From contig DATMAB010000026.1 of NCBI GenBank assembly GCA_035573675.1, positions 114,501 to 178,500 on the forward strand: a stretch of 64,000 nucleotides of DNA, read 5' to 3'. The position numbers and the translations under genes are program-made. Position 1 is the first letter of the stretch, and each line of letters opens with the position of its first letter. The notes under the pieces were generated by a model. It saw nothing but the letters and a program-made list of their open reading frames with translations. It ran no database searches and had not been told where the DNA came from. This document shows, piece by piece, positions 8,277 to 16,867 of this stretch. The stretch comes from Terriglobales bacterium (lineage in GTDB: Bacteria; Acidobacteriota; Terriglobia; Terriglobales; Acidobacteriaceae).

Positions 8277-9488
8277 TCATAGCGAGGTCAGGAACTTCTT
8301 CATCCGCTCCAGGCCCTTATCCAGCTCGGCGGCGGAGGTGGCGTACGACACGCGGATGTGCTCGCGCGTGCCGAAGGCTTCGCCGGGAACGGTGACCACG
8401 CCGGCCTCGCGCATCAGGCGGCCGGCAAGTTCGGTGGGTGAGTTGACGCCGCTGCGTCCGAGAAACGCGGAGATGTTGGGATAGGCGTAGAACGCGCCTT
8501 CCGGCTTGGCGCAGCGCACGCCCGGAATAGCGTTGAGGCCGGCTACCACGCGGTCACGCAAGCGGATGTAATCGGCCAGCATCTCTTCGACGCACTCCTG
8601 CGACCCGGTGAGGGCCGCCACCGCGGCCTTCTGCACGATGGAAGTGGGGTTGGACGTGGACTGGCTCTGCAGCTTCTGCATCGCGCCGACGATGGGCGCC
8701 GGCGCCAACCCGTAGCCCAGACGCCAGCCGGTCATGGCGTAGGTCTTCGACAACGAGCCGAGGATGACGAGATGCTCCTTGGCCTCGCGGACGGAGCCGC
8801 AAGAGAACTTCCGCCCGGTGAAGTTCAGGTAGACATAGCATTCATCAGCGAGGACGTAGATGCCGCGGGCGTGGGCCATCTCCACGATGGCGCGTACTTC
8901 TTCTTCGCGCATGACCGCGCCCGACGGGTTCGAAGGCGAATTGAGGATGATGGCCTTGGTGCGCGGCGTGATGGCACGCTCGATCATCGCCGCGCTAAGC
9001 GCGAAGCCGCGCTGCTCGTCGCACTCGATGAACACCGGCCGGCCGCCGGCGTACTGGATGATGTCCTTGAACGAGACCCAGTAAGGCACCGGCAGGATGA
9101 CCTCATCGCCGTGGTCCACCAGCACTTGAATGGCGTTGAACAGCGCATGCTTGCCGCCCACGGAGGCGATGCATTCTTCGCGCCGGTATTCCGAGCCGAA
9201 GTCCTGGGCGTGGCGGCGGATGATGGCGTCGCGCAGCTCGGCTGAACCGGCAACAGGTGTGTACCTCGTGTAATTGGCTTCGAGGGCCCGGACGCAGGCC
9301 TGCTTGATGTGCTCCGGCGTAGAAAAGTGAGGCTCACCGGCGCCGAAGTCCACCAGGTCGACGCCCGCGGCGCGCAGCCTGTCCGCCTCGTTCACCACCG
9401 CGAGGGTGGCCGAGATCTCGATGCGCTGGATGCGCTCCGTCAATGGACCGGACTTCGCCTGCATCTTCACCGGGGCTGTTGCCGCCAT
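8277..9488 (-). CDS. Class I/II aminotransferase (aspartate aminotransferase-like)
   Basis: This is a fold-type I PLP enzyme of 403 aa. The Schiff-base lysine is in SLSKTYAMTGWRLGYG (about residue 245), preceded by NSPSNPSGAV and ADECYVYLNF, which hold the PLP-contacting Asn, Asp and Tyr. The arginine near the C-terminus (IRVSYATS) binds the substrate carboxylate. The closest type is the thermophilic-style aspartate/prephenate aminotransferase (AspC, Ib subgroup). The exact substrate cannot be told from sequence alone. The start codon ATG 9488 lies next to the coaD stop (9490), so the two are co-transcribed. Confidence 0.88.
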   Translation of the reverse strand: MAATAPVKMQAKSGPLTERIQRIEISATLAVVNEADRLRAAGVDLVDFGAGEPHFSTPEHIKQACVRALEANYTRYTPVAGSAELRDAIIRRHAQDFGSEYRREECIASVGGKHALFNAIQVLVDHGDEVILPVPYWVSFKDIIQYAGGRPVFIECDEQRGFALSAAMIERAITPRTKAIILNSPSNPSGAVMREEEVRAIVEMAHARGIYVLADECYVYLNFTGRKFSCGSVREAKEHLVILGSLSKTYAMTGWRLGYGLAPAPIVGAMQKLQSQSTSNPTSIVQKAAVAALTGSQECVEEMLADYIRLRDRVVAGLNAIPGVRCAKPEGAFYAYPNISAFLGRSGVNSPTELAGRLMREAGVVTVPGEAFGTREHIRVSYATSAAELDKGLERMKKFLTSL

Positions 9489-9489
9489 G

Positions 9490-10020
9490 TCATCCTCTCC
9501 TTGATTGTCGCCGGCCGCGGGGCTGGCGCGGCGCGGTTCCGTTCACCTTGCTTTGCAGCCGTTCCTCGACGATGCGCGGCACCAGACCGCGCACCGAGCC
9601 GCCGTGCTCGAACACTTCCTTCACCAGGCGCGAGCTCAGGTACGAGTATTGCTCGGCGGGCATCATGAAGACGGTTTCCAGTTGGGGCTCGAGCTTGCGG
9701 TTCATCAAGGCCATCTGCAGTTCGTACTCGTAGTCGCTGATGGCACGGATGCCGCGCAGCACCGCATGCGCCTTCTTGCGGCGCGCGTAGTCCACCAGCA
9801 GGCCGGAGAAGATGTCCACACGCACGTTGCGGTAAGGGCGGGTCATGGCCTCCAGCATCTCGCGCCGCTCCGAGAGCGAGAACAGCGGCGCTTTTTCCGG
9901 GTTGCGCAGGATGGCGACGATGAGCTCGTCGAAGATCTTGCTGCCGCGCTCGATCAGGTCCAGGTGGCCGTTGGTAAGCGGATCGAACGAGCCGGGATAG
10001 ATGGCGATGACCTTTTTCAC
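9490..10020 (-). CDS. coaD: Phosphopantetheine adenylyltransferase
   Basis: CoaD adds AMP from ATP to 4'-phosphopantetheine, the penultimate step of coenzyme A synthesis. The nucleotidyltransferase signature is complete: YPGSFDPLTNGHLDLI with the TxGH motif near the start, then RGIRAISDYEYE, and SSRLVKEV late in the protein. The protein is 176 aa; the usual length is about 160, the extra part being a basic C-terminal tail (RQPRGRRQSRRG). It begins at ATG 10020. Confidence 0.94.
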   Translation of the reverse strand: MKKVIAIYPGSFDPLTNGHLDLIERGSKIFDELIVAILRNPEKAPLFSLSERREMLEAMTRPYRNVRVDIFSGLLVDYARRKKAHAVLRGIRAISDYEYELQMALMNRKLEPQLETVFMMPAEQYSYLSSRLVKEVFEHGGSVRGLVPRIVEERLQSKVNGTAPRQPRGRRQSRRG

Positions 10021-10124
10021 GCGGCCTCGGGGGATGAGCGCACTGGCGCGATTCTAAGAGCTTTCGTGCCCGGAGCAAAGGCCGTTTTTTAGAGCGCAGG
10101 CCAGATTCGCCGGTCGCGGCCAAG

Positions 10125-11162
10125 CTACCGGCCCGAGCTCTGCACGGACTGCAATTCCTGTGCGAGACGCAACTCGCGTTCCGCTTCCTCGTTCCTGCCC
10201 ACGGCCCGCAGGGCCTGCCCCAGCCAGTGGTGGGCCACGAAGTTGTTGGGATCCATTTGAATGGCGCGCTGCAAGGTGCGCAGGGCAAGCTGGTGCTCTT
10301 GCTTCTTCATCAGCACCTTGCCCAGCAGGATGAAAGGCCCGCTGGCGGTGGAATCCAGCCAGATGGAGTTCTGCAGCAGGCGCTGCGCCTCATCCCATTT
10401 CTGGATGCGGGTGTAGGCATCGGCCAATTTGTAGTAGGTGGCGGCTTGGGCCGGGTTGATGGCCAGCTCTTTCTCGAATTCGGCGATGGCTTCCGGGATT
10501 CTGGACTTGAACACGTACAGCTCACCCAGCAGGAAGTGGGCGCCGGGAAGCCTGGGGTCGAGCGACGCCGCCTTCAGGGCGTTCTCTTCGGCGACCGGAT
10601 CGAACTCCTGGCGCAGCAGCATGCGGGCCAGGAAAAGATGCGCGGCGGCGGAATCCGGCGGGACGCCATACATGCTTGCGAAGGCCCTCCGGGCACGCTC
10701 GAAATCCTTGACCTGGATGTAGGAAAGGCCCAGCACGTAATCGGCGTTCACGTTGGCGGAAGGCATCCACGACCGGACCTTCTCCAGCAGCGGAATGGCG
10801 TCGGCCATGCGGCCGGTGAAGTGATAGCTGAGTCCCAGGAGCTGCGTGACCTCCGGGTCGCTCGGGTTTTCCTCAAGGGCGCGCTGCAGATGTGGGATGG
10901 CGCGCGCATGCTCGCCCTTGCGGTAGTAGGCAACGCCCAATTCCCGTGCCAGACCCGGCCGCCCAGGCTCGGTTTTCGCAATCGCTTCCAGCCGCGCGAT
11001 GGCCTCGTCCAGTTTGCCCTCCTGGATCAGCGTGCGAGCGGCCGGCAGGGCATCGGGGCTCTCCTGCGGGGAGGCAGTCAGACTGCCGGCGAAGACCAGC
11101 AGTGCCAGAAATAGACAGGCGTCCCGCAGAGGCCTGCGTTTCCACGTGTGGGCCACGGTCAC
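10125..11162 (-). CDS. Secreted TPR-repeat protein, 345 aa
   Basis: The N-terminus is basic and then hydrophobic (KRRPLRDACLFLALLVFAGSL) with a likely signal-peptidase site near ASPQES, so the protein is exported. The rest consists of about eight tetratricopeptide repeats, recognisable by units such as ARELGVAYYRKGEHARAIPH, LGLSYHFTGRMADAIPLLEK and YYKLADAYTRIQKWDEAQRL. TPR arrays mediate protein-protein contacts; no enzymatic domain is present. The start is GTG 11162, with GTG 11156 as an alternative. It lies downstream of the TonB receptor, separated from it by a terminator, so it is probably transcribed separately. Confidence 0.8.
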   Translation of the reverse strand: MTVAHTWKRRPLRDACLFLALLVFAGSLTASPQESPDALPAARTLIQEGKLDEAIARLEAIAKTEPGRPGLARELGVAYYRKGEHARAIPHLQRALEENPSDPEVTQLLGLSYHFTGRMADAIPLLEKVRSWMPSANVNADYVLGLSYIQVKDFERARRAFASMYGVPPDSAAAHLFLARMLLRQEFDPVAEENALKAASLDPRLPGAHFLLGELYVFKSRIPEAIAEFEKELAINPAQAATYYKLADAYTRIQKWDEAQRLLQNSIWLDSTASGPFILLGKVLMKKQEHQLALRTLQRAIQMDPNNFVAHHWLGQALRAVGRNEEAERELRLAQELQSVQSSGR

Positions 11163-11200
11163 ATCAGTATAGCGTTCGCGATGCGGTCCACGAGAGCGAC

Positions 11201-11226
11201 AAAAAGGGGAGCCGCTTGGGCTCCCC
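11201..11226 (-). terminator. Rho-independent terminator of the TonB receptor gene
   Basis: On the minus strand a GC-rich hairpin (GGGGAGCCC, loop AAGC, then GGCTCCCC) is followed by TTTTTGTCG. It sits about 30 bases after the stop codon of the TonB-dependent receptor. Confidence 0.8.
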
Positions 11227-11252
11227 CCCGAGATTCCTGCTACGTTCGAGAC

Positions 11253-14200
11253 TTAGAAGCTTACTTTGGCGCCGAACTGCAACTGGCGCATGGGGCCACC
11301 GTGGTGGTCGATGGTCATGGCTCGGCCGCCGCAATCGATACAAGTATCTCCGCCGAATCCGAACTCGGACCAGAATACGCCGGGCGTGCCCCAGTTGACC
11401 CTGTTAAACACATTGAAGGCGTTGAAACGGAACTGGGCCCGCACCCGCTCCGTGATGGTGAAGTTCTTGAATATGGACAGGTCGGTGTTGAAGAACTGGG
11501 GACCGCGGAACGAGTTGCGACCGCTGGTGCCGAACTCGCCCACCTGGGGCCGTTGCCACGGGCCAATGCTGGCGCCGTTGGTCGTCAGGTTGCCCACGGT
11601 GGGGAGCCAGCCGTTCTCATCCCCGGTGTCCACGTCACCGATCAGGTCGGGACGACAGGGCCCAGTATCCCGATCCGACCCGCACTCGTCGTAGCGGACC
11701 GAGAACGGCAGGCCGCTGCTCCAGTTGGTGACGGTGCTGATCTGCCAGCCGCCGATCAGATAATCCAGCCCGCGGCTGACGTCGTTGCCGAACTTCTTGC
11801 CGCGCCCGAAGGGCAGCTCGACCAGATTGGTGAACACGAACACGTGCCGGCGGTTGAAGTTGTTCGGCCCGTAGTTCACCCGCGGATCGATGGGGAAGTA
11901 ATCCCCGTCTTCGTTGAAGGCCTGCGCCCAGGTGTAGTGGGCCAGGAACTGGTAGCCCTTGGAGAAACGCTTCTCCACCCGCATCTGGAGCGCGTTGTAG
12001 TTGTTATCCGCCAGGTTGCCGAAGAAGTCGATGCTCTGACCCCAGCAGAAGCCTACGTCGTCTCCAGCCAGGTCACCGCCGGGCGGTGTATCGATGACCC
12101 CGTTGGGTCCGGGGTCGGCCACCGCGGTGCACGCCCCTGTCGCTGGATTCACCGACTGGAACGGGTAGCGATTGAAGAACAACAACCGCAACGACCGCGG
12201 CACGCCGGCGGCAAAGCCCTCGACCGTTGCTTGGTTAACATTGAACGCTGGACCGTCGCCAGCAAAGACGTGCGTGCCCTTGTTACCGACGTAGGCAAGC
12301 TCCACGGTAAGCGTGGGCGTGATCTCGCGCTGGATGGTGATGTTCCAGGCGTCCACTGTGGGCAGGCGCATCTGGTTGGGCCGCGCCCGCTGGAATATCC
12401 GGTCACTCAACGTGATCAGTCCATCGGAGGGAATCACAGGTGGGGCGACTCCAGGAACACCACCGGGAGCGGAGAGGTTGAACTCCTGCGCGTTTGCAGT
12501 CCCGGCGTCGTTCTCCTGGATGGGCAGAACCGGGAGGTTCTGGGTCACCGCATGCCCGAAGATGGAACCGAACACGCCGATGTCAAAGCTGCGGCCATAG
12601 CCCATGCGCAGAATGGTTTTGGGCGTGATCTGGTAGGCAAGGCCCAGGCGCGGCGCGAAGTTGCTGAGGCTGTTCTGCACGTTCATGTTGCTTTGGATGC
12701 CGCCCACTCCAGCCACGCGAATCTGGCCCGTCTCCAGGTCAAGGAATCCGCCTTTCTCCGGCCCGGTGACGCTCTCCGGGAAGTAAATCTCCCAGCGCAG
12801 TCCGACGTTGACGGTCAGCTTGGGAGTGGCGCGCCAGGTGTCCTGGCCGTAAAAGAACCAGCGCTTCTGGCGCTCACCCGCGTCGGTAGGTGAGTCCGGA
12901 GGGTAGCGCGTGAAGCGCGTCACACCACCCAACAGGAAGGTGGCGATGCCCAGGCCGTCGGTGCCGTTATCGGAGGTGAACCGGCGGTCGAAGCTCAGTT
13001 CGCCGGCGCGATGCCGGTCGCTGGGCACCCGCAGGTTGCGGGCGTAGCGGATATCTGCGCCCCACTTGATGGCGTGGTTGCCGTGGATCTTGGTCCAGTT
13101 GTTGACGAACTGGAACTGATCCTCGTTCTGGATGAGCGGGCAGTTGCAGCGCGTCAGACGATCGGATAGGGCATAGCCGAACTCGATGTCACCACCCAGT
13201 TGTCCCTGGTCGCCGATGAAGAAGGCCGGCATGCCCGAGGTGAAGTCATTGCCGAAGTTCAGGCCGACCAGGCCGGCATCCGTCGCCGGCGTGGTGCCCA
13301 AACCGTTGGGATTCACGTTCACGCGATACTTGAACCAGCCGAAGCGAAAGTCCATCAGCAGGCTGGGACTGAAACTGTAATCGAATCCCGCAGCGATGCT
13401 TTGATCGCGACTCGCGGACTGGCCGGCAAAGCCATTCAGGCCGAGCCCGCGCCCGCCCACCGCGACCGAGTCGGTGTCGAACGCGCCCCGACCGGTGAGG
13501 CTGTACTGGGCGAAGCTGTAGCGCCCATAGATATGCAGCCGGTCGGTGGCCGCGTAGTCGGTGCGTATGGAAAACAGGTTGGCGTCAAATCCGCCCGTGC
13601 CAGTAGCCGTGAAGTTGCCCAGCGTGCCCGGCGCACTCGGAGGGGGCAACAGGGACAGCAAGGCCACAGCCTGAGGCGACAGCAGATTGCTGGGAATGAT
13701 GTTGCCCGCAAACTGGGTCCGCCCGGTTCCCGGGTCATCCGGCGTGCCAATCACGCTGTCAGGGCCGGGATCGCCGGTGAAAGGATTGAAAATAGGCGCT
13801 GTGTATTCGCTCAGGTCGCATATCAGGCTGGCCGGGTTAAGACAGGTGCTGCGTACCAGCGCCGTGGGTACGGTCAACTGAGCCGCGCGTCCTACTTTAT
13901 CGCGCGTGCCTTCGTAGGCGCCGAAGACGAACAGCTTGTTCTTCAGGATGGGACCGCCCAAGGTGCCGCCGAACTGGTTATGGAGCGCGTCGGCGATCTG
14001 CCTCCCGGTAACGGGGTCGACGCCGATGGTCGCATCCACGGCCTGCTGCTCGTCGCTGTGCCGGAACCAGTAGGCGCTGCCGTGCACGTCGTTGCTGCCC
14101 GACTTAGTCTGGGCTGTGATGACCGCTGCCAGGGCCTGACCGAACTCGGCGTCATAGTTCTGGGTGGCGACTTTGGTTTCCGTCACCGACTCCAGGGGCG

Positions 14201-14867
14201 GATTCACCACGATGATGCCCAGGATGGGGTCGCGATTCTCGGTGCCGTCGAGTTGGAACGAGGTTCCGGCGAAGTGCTGGCCGTTCACGTTGATCTGCTT
14301 ACTGGACTGGGGGTTCTCGCTGGAGGCGTGCTGCCAGGTAAACAGTTGCGTGCCGGGCGTGAGGAGCTGCAGATCGGTGAAGTTGCGGCCCAGGGAGACC
14401 GGCAGCTCGGTCACGGTTTTCTCAGAAAACGTGGTGGCCACATCGGCGCGGTCGGTCTTCAGCAGCGGGACGTCTTCCGCCGTCACGGTCACCGTTTCGA
14501 CGGCAGCGCCGATCTCGAGCTTGATGTTGACTTGTGCGCCCTGGTCGGCAAACACCTTGATGCCCTTGGCCTCGAAAACCTTGAAGCCCTGGATTTCGGC
14601 ACGGATGTCGTAGGTGTCGGGAATCAGGTGCGTGACGGTGTAGTTGCCGGTTTCATTGGTGGTCACCTCTCGAGAGGTGCCCTTGCTGACCGAAGTCACC
14701 GTGACCTTGACCGAGGGTACGGCGGCGCCAGCCGGGTCGGTGGCCACACCATAAATCTGGCCGAAGACCGCTTGGGCCGCAGTCCGGTTGGGCGACAGGA
14801 GCAGCAGCAAACCGCAAATCAGAGCGAAACCCAAAAGGCCTGAGGAAAGTCTTGCGACGCGCATCAT
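11253..14867 (-). CDS. TonB-dependent receptor with carboxypeptidase-regulatory N-terminal domain (Oar-like)
   Basis: This is a large outer-membrane beta-barrel protein of 1204 aa. It has a signal peptide (residues 1-31, ending in AAQ), a carboxypeptidase-D regulatory-like fold (about 35-115; GVATDPAGAAVPSVKVTV then TNETGNYTV), a plug domain (about 120-240; VTVTAEDVPLLKTDRADV, FQLDGTENRDP), and a long barrel ending in the aromatic FGAKVSF typical of barrel insertion. This Oar-like type is strongly expanded in Acidobacteriota. Family members bind or import large or oligomeric substrates; the nearby glucan enzymes make a polysaccharide link possible, but this is only inference. It has its own promoter (14916-14944) and terminator. 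Confidence 0.88.
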   Translation of the reverse strand: MMRVARLSSGLLGFALICGLLLLLSPNRTAAQAVFGQIYGVATDPAGAAVPSVKVTVTSVSKGTSREVTTNETGNYTVTHLIPDTYDIRAEIQGFKVFEAKGIKVFADQGAQVNIKLEIGAAVETVTVTAEDVPLLKTDRADVATTFSEKTVTELPVSLGRNFTDLQLLTPGTQLFTWQHASSENPQSSKQINVNGQHFAGTSFQLDGTENRDPILGIIVVNPPLESVTETKVATQNYDAEFGQALAAVITAQTKSGSNDVHGSAYWFRHSDEQQAVDATIGVDPVTGRQIADALHNQFGGTLGGPILKNKLFVFGAYEGTRDKVGRAAQLTVPTALVRSTCLNPASLICDLSEYTAPIFNPFTGDPGPDSVIGTPDDPGTGRTQFAGNIIPSNLLSPQAVALLSLLPPPSAPGTLGNFTATGTGGFDANLFSIRTDYAATDRLHIYGRYSFAQYSLTGRGAFDTDSVAVGGRGLGLNGFAGQSASRDQSIAAGFDYSFSPSLLMDFRFGWFKYRVNVNPNGLGTTPATDAGLVGLNFGNDFTSGMPAFFIGDQGQLGGDIEFGYALSDRLTRCNCPLIQNEDQFQFVNNWTKIHGNHAIKWGADIRYARNLRVPSDRHRAGELSFDRRFTSDNGTDGLGIATFLLGGVTRFTRYPPDSPTDAGERQKRWFFYGQDTWRATPKLTVNVGLRWEIYFPESVTGPEKGGFLDLETGQIRVAGVGGIQSNMNVQNSLSNFAPRLGLAYQITPKTILRMGYGRSFDIGVFGSIFGHAVTQNLPVLPIQENDAGTANAQEFNLSAPGGVPGVAPPVIPSDGLITLSDRIFQRARPNQMRLPTVDAWNITIQREITPTLTVELAYVGNKGTHVFAGDGPAFNVNQATVEGFAAGVPRSLRLLFFNRYPFQSVNPATGACTAVADPGPNGVIDTPPGGDLAGDDVGFCWGQSIDFFGNLADNNYNALQMRVEKRFSKGYQFLAHYTWAQAFNEDGDYFPIDPRVNYGPNNFNRRHVFVFTNLVELPFGRGKKFGNDVSRGLDYLIGGWQISTVTNWSSGLPFSVRYDECGSDRDTGPCRPDLIGDVDTGDENGWLPTVGNLTTNGASIGPWQRPQVGEFGTSGRNSFRGPQFFNTDLSIFKNFTITERVRAQFRFNAFNVFNRVNWGTPGVFWSEFGFGGDTCIDCGGRAMTIDHHGGPMRQLQFGAKVSF

Positions 14868-14915
14868 CTCCCCCTCACAGTCAGCTACCCGATCGGGCGC
14901 TGTAGATGGCGCGAA

Positions 14916-14944
14916 AGCTTATCGGCGCAGCGCTCCGTTGTCAA
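14916..14944 (-). promoter_or_regulatory. Sigma-70-type promoter of the TonB receptor gene
   Basis: On the minus strand: a perfect -35 TTGACA (14944-14939), a 17-base spacer and -10 TAAGCT (14921-14916). Transcription would start near 14909, giving a leader of about 42 bases before ATG 14867. A GGGGAG ribosome site precedes the start. Confidence 0.65.
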
Positions 14945-14978
14945 GAGTTTTCAAGAGGTTAGCGTCGTTCGTCACAAC

Positions 14979-16805
14979 TCAATGTGCGGGCGCTTCCAGC
15001 TTCGGGTCCAACTCGGCTGCCCGCTGAAAGGCGGTCTGGGCCTCGGCCTTCTGTCCCTTGCGCTGGAGCGCCTGGCCGAGGTGGTAGTAGGCGGGGGCGT
15101 ACTCCGGCGCGGCCTTGATGGCGGACTGAAACTGCCCGATGGCTCCGTCGAGGTCGCCGGCGTTCAACATCCGCAGACCGGAATTGGTCGCGAACGTGGC
15201 AGCCTGCAGCGCGGTCTTCTCGCGCGTGATCTGTTCGGCCGCCTTACGTTCTGCGGCGGCGCCTTCCGAATCGCCCAGTTGTTCCAGGACGGCGGCCAGC
15301 GTGGTGTGCGCGCCGGCAAAATCCGGCTGCAGGCGCAGCGCTTCGCGAAGCGAGGCTGCGGCGTCCGGCAGGTTGCCCAACTGTTTCAAAACCGTACCCA
15401 GCGTGTAGTGAGCCTCGGCATACTGCGGCGTGATGGCAAGTGCCGCACGCAGTTCGTTGGCCGCCTCAGGGAAAAGGCCCTGCTGCCAGTACGTGACGCC
15501 CAGCGTGTAGTGCGCGTCCGCGAGTTGAGGGTCGAGTTCGATGGCGGTGCGGAATTCCGCGATCGCCTCCGGGAGCTGGTCCTTCAGTTTCAGCGCCAAG
15601 CCCAGGTTGTAATGCAGTGCGGCCATCCGGGGAGCAAGCTGGAGCGCACCCCGCAGCTCCGTAATGGCAGAATCGAAGTCGGCTTTCTGAAGGTATGCGA
15701 TGCCCAGATTTCCGCGGAAGCTGGCGTCGGCCGGACTCATGCTCATGGCGATGCGGAATTGCTCGATGGCCGAATTGGCGTCCCCGCGCTGCAAAAGCGC
15801 CAAACCCAGGTTGTTGGGGATCTCGGGATTGGCCGGGTCGAGCTCTCGCGCGCGCCGGAAGGCGGTGATCGCCTCCTCCGGCTCGCCCGTGCGTTGCAGG
15901 AGCAACCCCAGCCGGTTGTGAGCCAGGGCATAGTCGGGCTTGAGCTCAACCGCCCGGCGAAGCTCCTCAATCGCCCGTTCCCGCTGCCCTTTGCGTTCCA
16001 GGACCAGAGCAAGGTAATAGCGAGGCTCCGCATGTTGGGGATTCAGCTCTGTGGCGCTCTGAAACGACGTCAGGGCGGAGTCGATGTCTCCCAGACGCCA
16101 GCGGGCGACGCCGAGATGGAAGTGCGCCTGGGCGAAACGGGGATCCAGGCGAACGGCTTCCGCGAATTGCTCGGTGGCCTGCTGCATGCGCTGGTCCTGG
16201 GCGAGGGCGGAACCGTAATCGTCGTGCAGGTCGGCACGGCCCGGCGCCAGCTCAACCGCGCGCCCAAGTTCGGCAATGCCCTCCGGGAGTTTTCCCTGGC
16301 TGACCAACAAGCGCGCCAGAGCCCGGTGCGACTCGGGATCGGAGGAATCCAGTTCGACGGCGTGCCGCAGTTGCGTGAGAGCCTCGTCCTGCTGTCCTGA
16401 TCCGGAGAGCGCTTCGCCCAGGTTGCGCCGGGCCGCGGCAAAATCGGGCCGCAAGCTCACCGCCCGCCGCAGGTGCGGGACCGCTTGTTCGTAAAGGCCC
16501 TGAACCAGCAGCGCCCAGCCTAATCCGTTATGGGCCTCCGGACTACGCGGGTCCAGCCGTACGGCATCCTGAAAGGCTCGGGCGGCTGCGTCGAAGTCGC
16601 GCTGTTCGATCGCTGCCTGGGCCCTCTTGTAGGCGGCGGCCAACCGCGGATGCGGGCGGGCGTCGGAAGTGTGGGCCGGAAAACACGTAGCCGCGAGAAT
16701 CAGCGCGAGCAGGCAAACAGCTCGCCGCGGGCCGCAAGCACGCGACACCATCCAGATGGTCCGAAACCCCATAACAGCTTTGTTGGTCGCCTCTGCAGAA
16801 AGCAT
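14979..16805 (-). CDS. Exported TPR-repeat protein, 608 aa
   Basis: An N-terminal hydrophobic stretch (CLLALILAATCFPAH, about residues 31-45) suggests export. From about residue 55 to the C-terminus there are roughly fifteen consecutive 34-residue TPR units with the usual W/L-G-Y-A-F-A-P pattern (for example HNGLGWALLVQGLYEQAVPH and HYTLGVTYWQQGLFPEAANE). No catalytic domain is present. It is divergent from the first CRTAC1 gene. TPR proteins next to CRTAC1/ASPIC-UnbV genes are a common pairing in Acidobacteriota, so the two may act together at the cell surface (inference). Confidence 0.82.
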   Translation of the reverse strand: MLSAEATNKAVMGFRTIWMVSRACGPRRAVCLLALILAATCFPAHTSDARPHPRLAAAYKRAQAAIEQRDFDAAARAFQDAVRLDPRSPEAHNGLGWALLVQGLYEQAVPHLRRAVSLRPDFAAARRNLGEALSGSGQQDEALTQLRHAVELDSSDPESHRALARLLVSQGKLPEGIAELGRAVELAPGRADLHDDYGSALAQDQRMQQATEQFAEAVRLDPRFAQAHFHLGVARWRLGDIDSALTSFQSATELNPQHAEPRYYLALVLERKGQRERAIEELRRAVELKPDYALAHNRLGLLLQRTGEPEEAITAFRRARELDPANPEIPNNLGLALLQRGDANSAIEQFRIAMSMSPADASFRGNLGIAYLQKADFDSAITELRGALQLAPRMAALHYNLGLALKLKDQLPEAIAEFRTAIELDPQLADAHYTLGVTYWQQGLFPEAANELRAALAITPQYAEAHYTLGTVLKQLGNLPDAAASLREALRLQPDFAGAHTTLAAVLEQLGDSEGAAAERKAAEQITREKTALQAATFATNSGLRMLNAGDLDGAIGQFQSAIKAAPEYAPAYYHLGQALQRKGQKAEAQTAFQRAAELDPKLEAPAH

Positions 16806-16867
16806 GTCACAATTCTGTTCTTGCAGGGAATCTGCATCGCATCGCCGTCAACTCGGAGACAGCCATC

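Noticed and set aside
13200-14843. Long plus-strand open frame of about 547 codons inside the TonB receptor gene
   Set aside because: It is the complement of the receptor gene and consists of Gly/Ala/Arg/Gln-rich low-complexity residues with no recognisable domain. Similar antisense frames occur opposite most GC-rich genes here.
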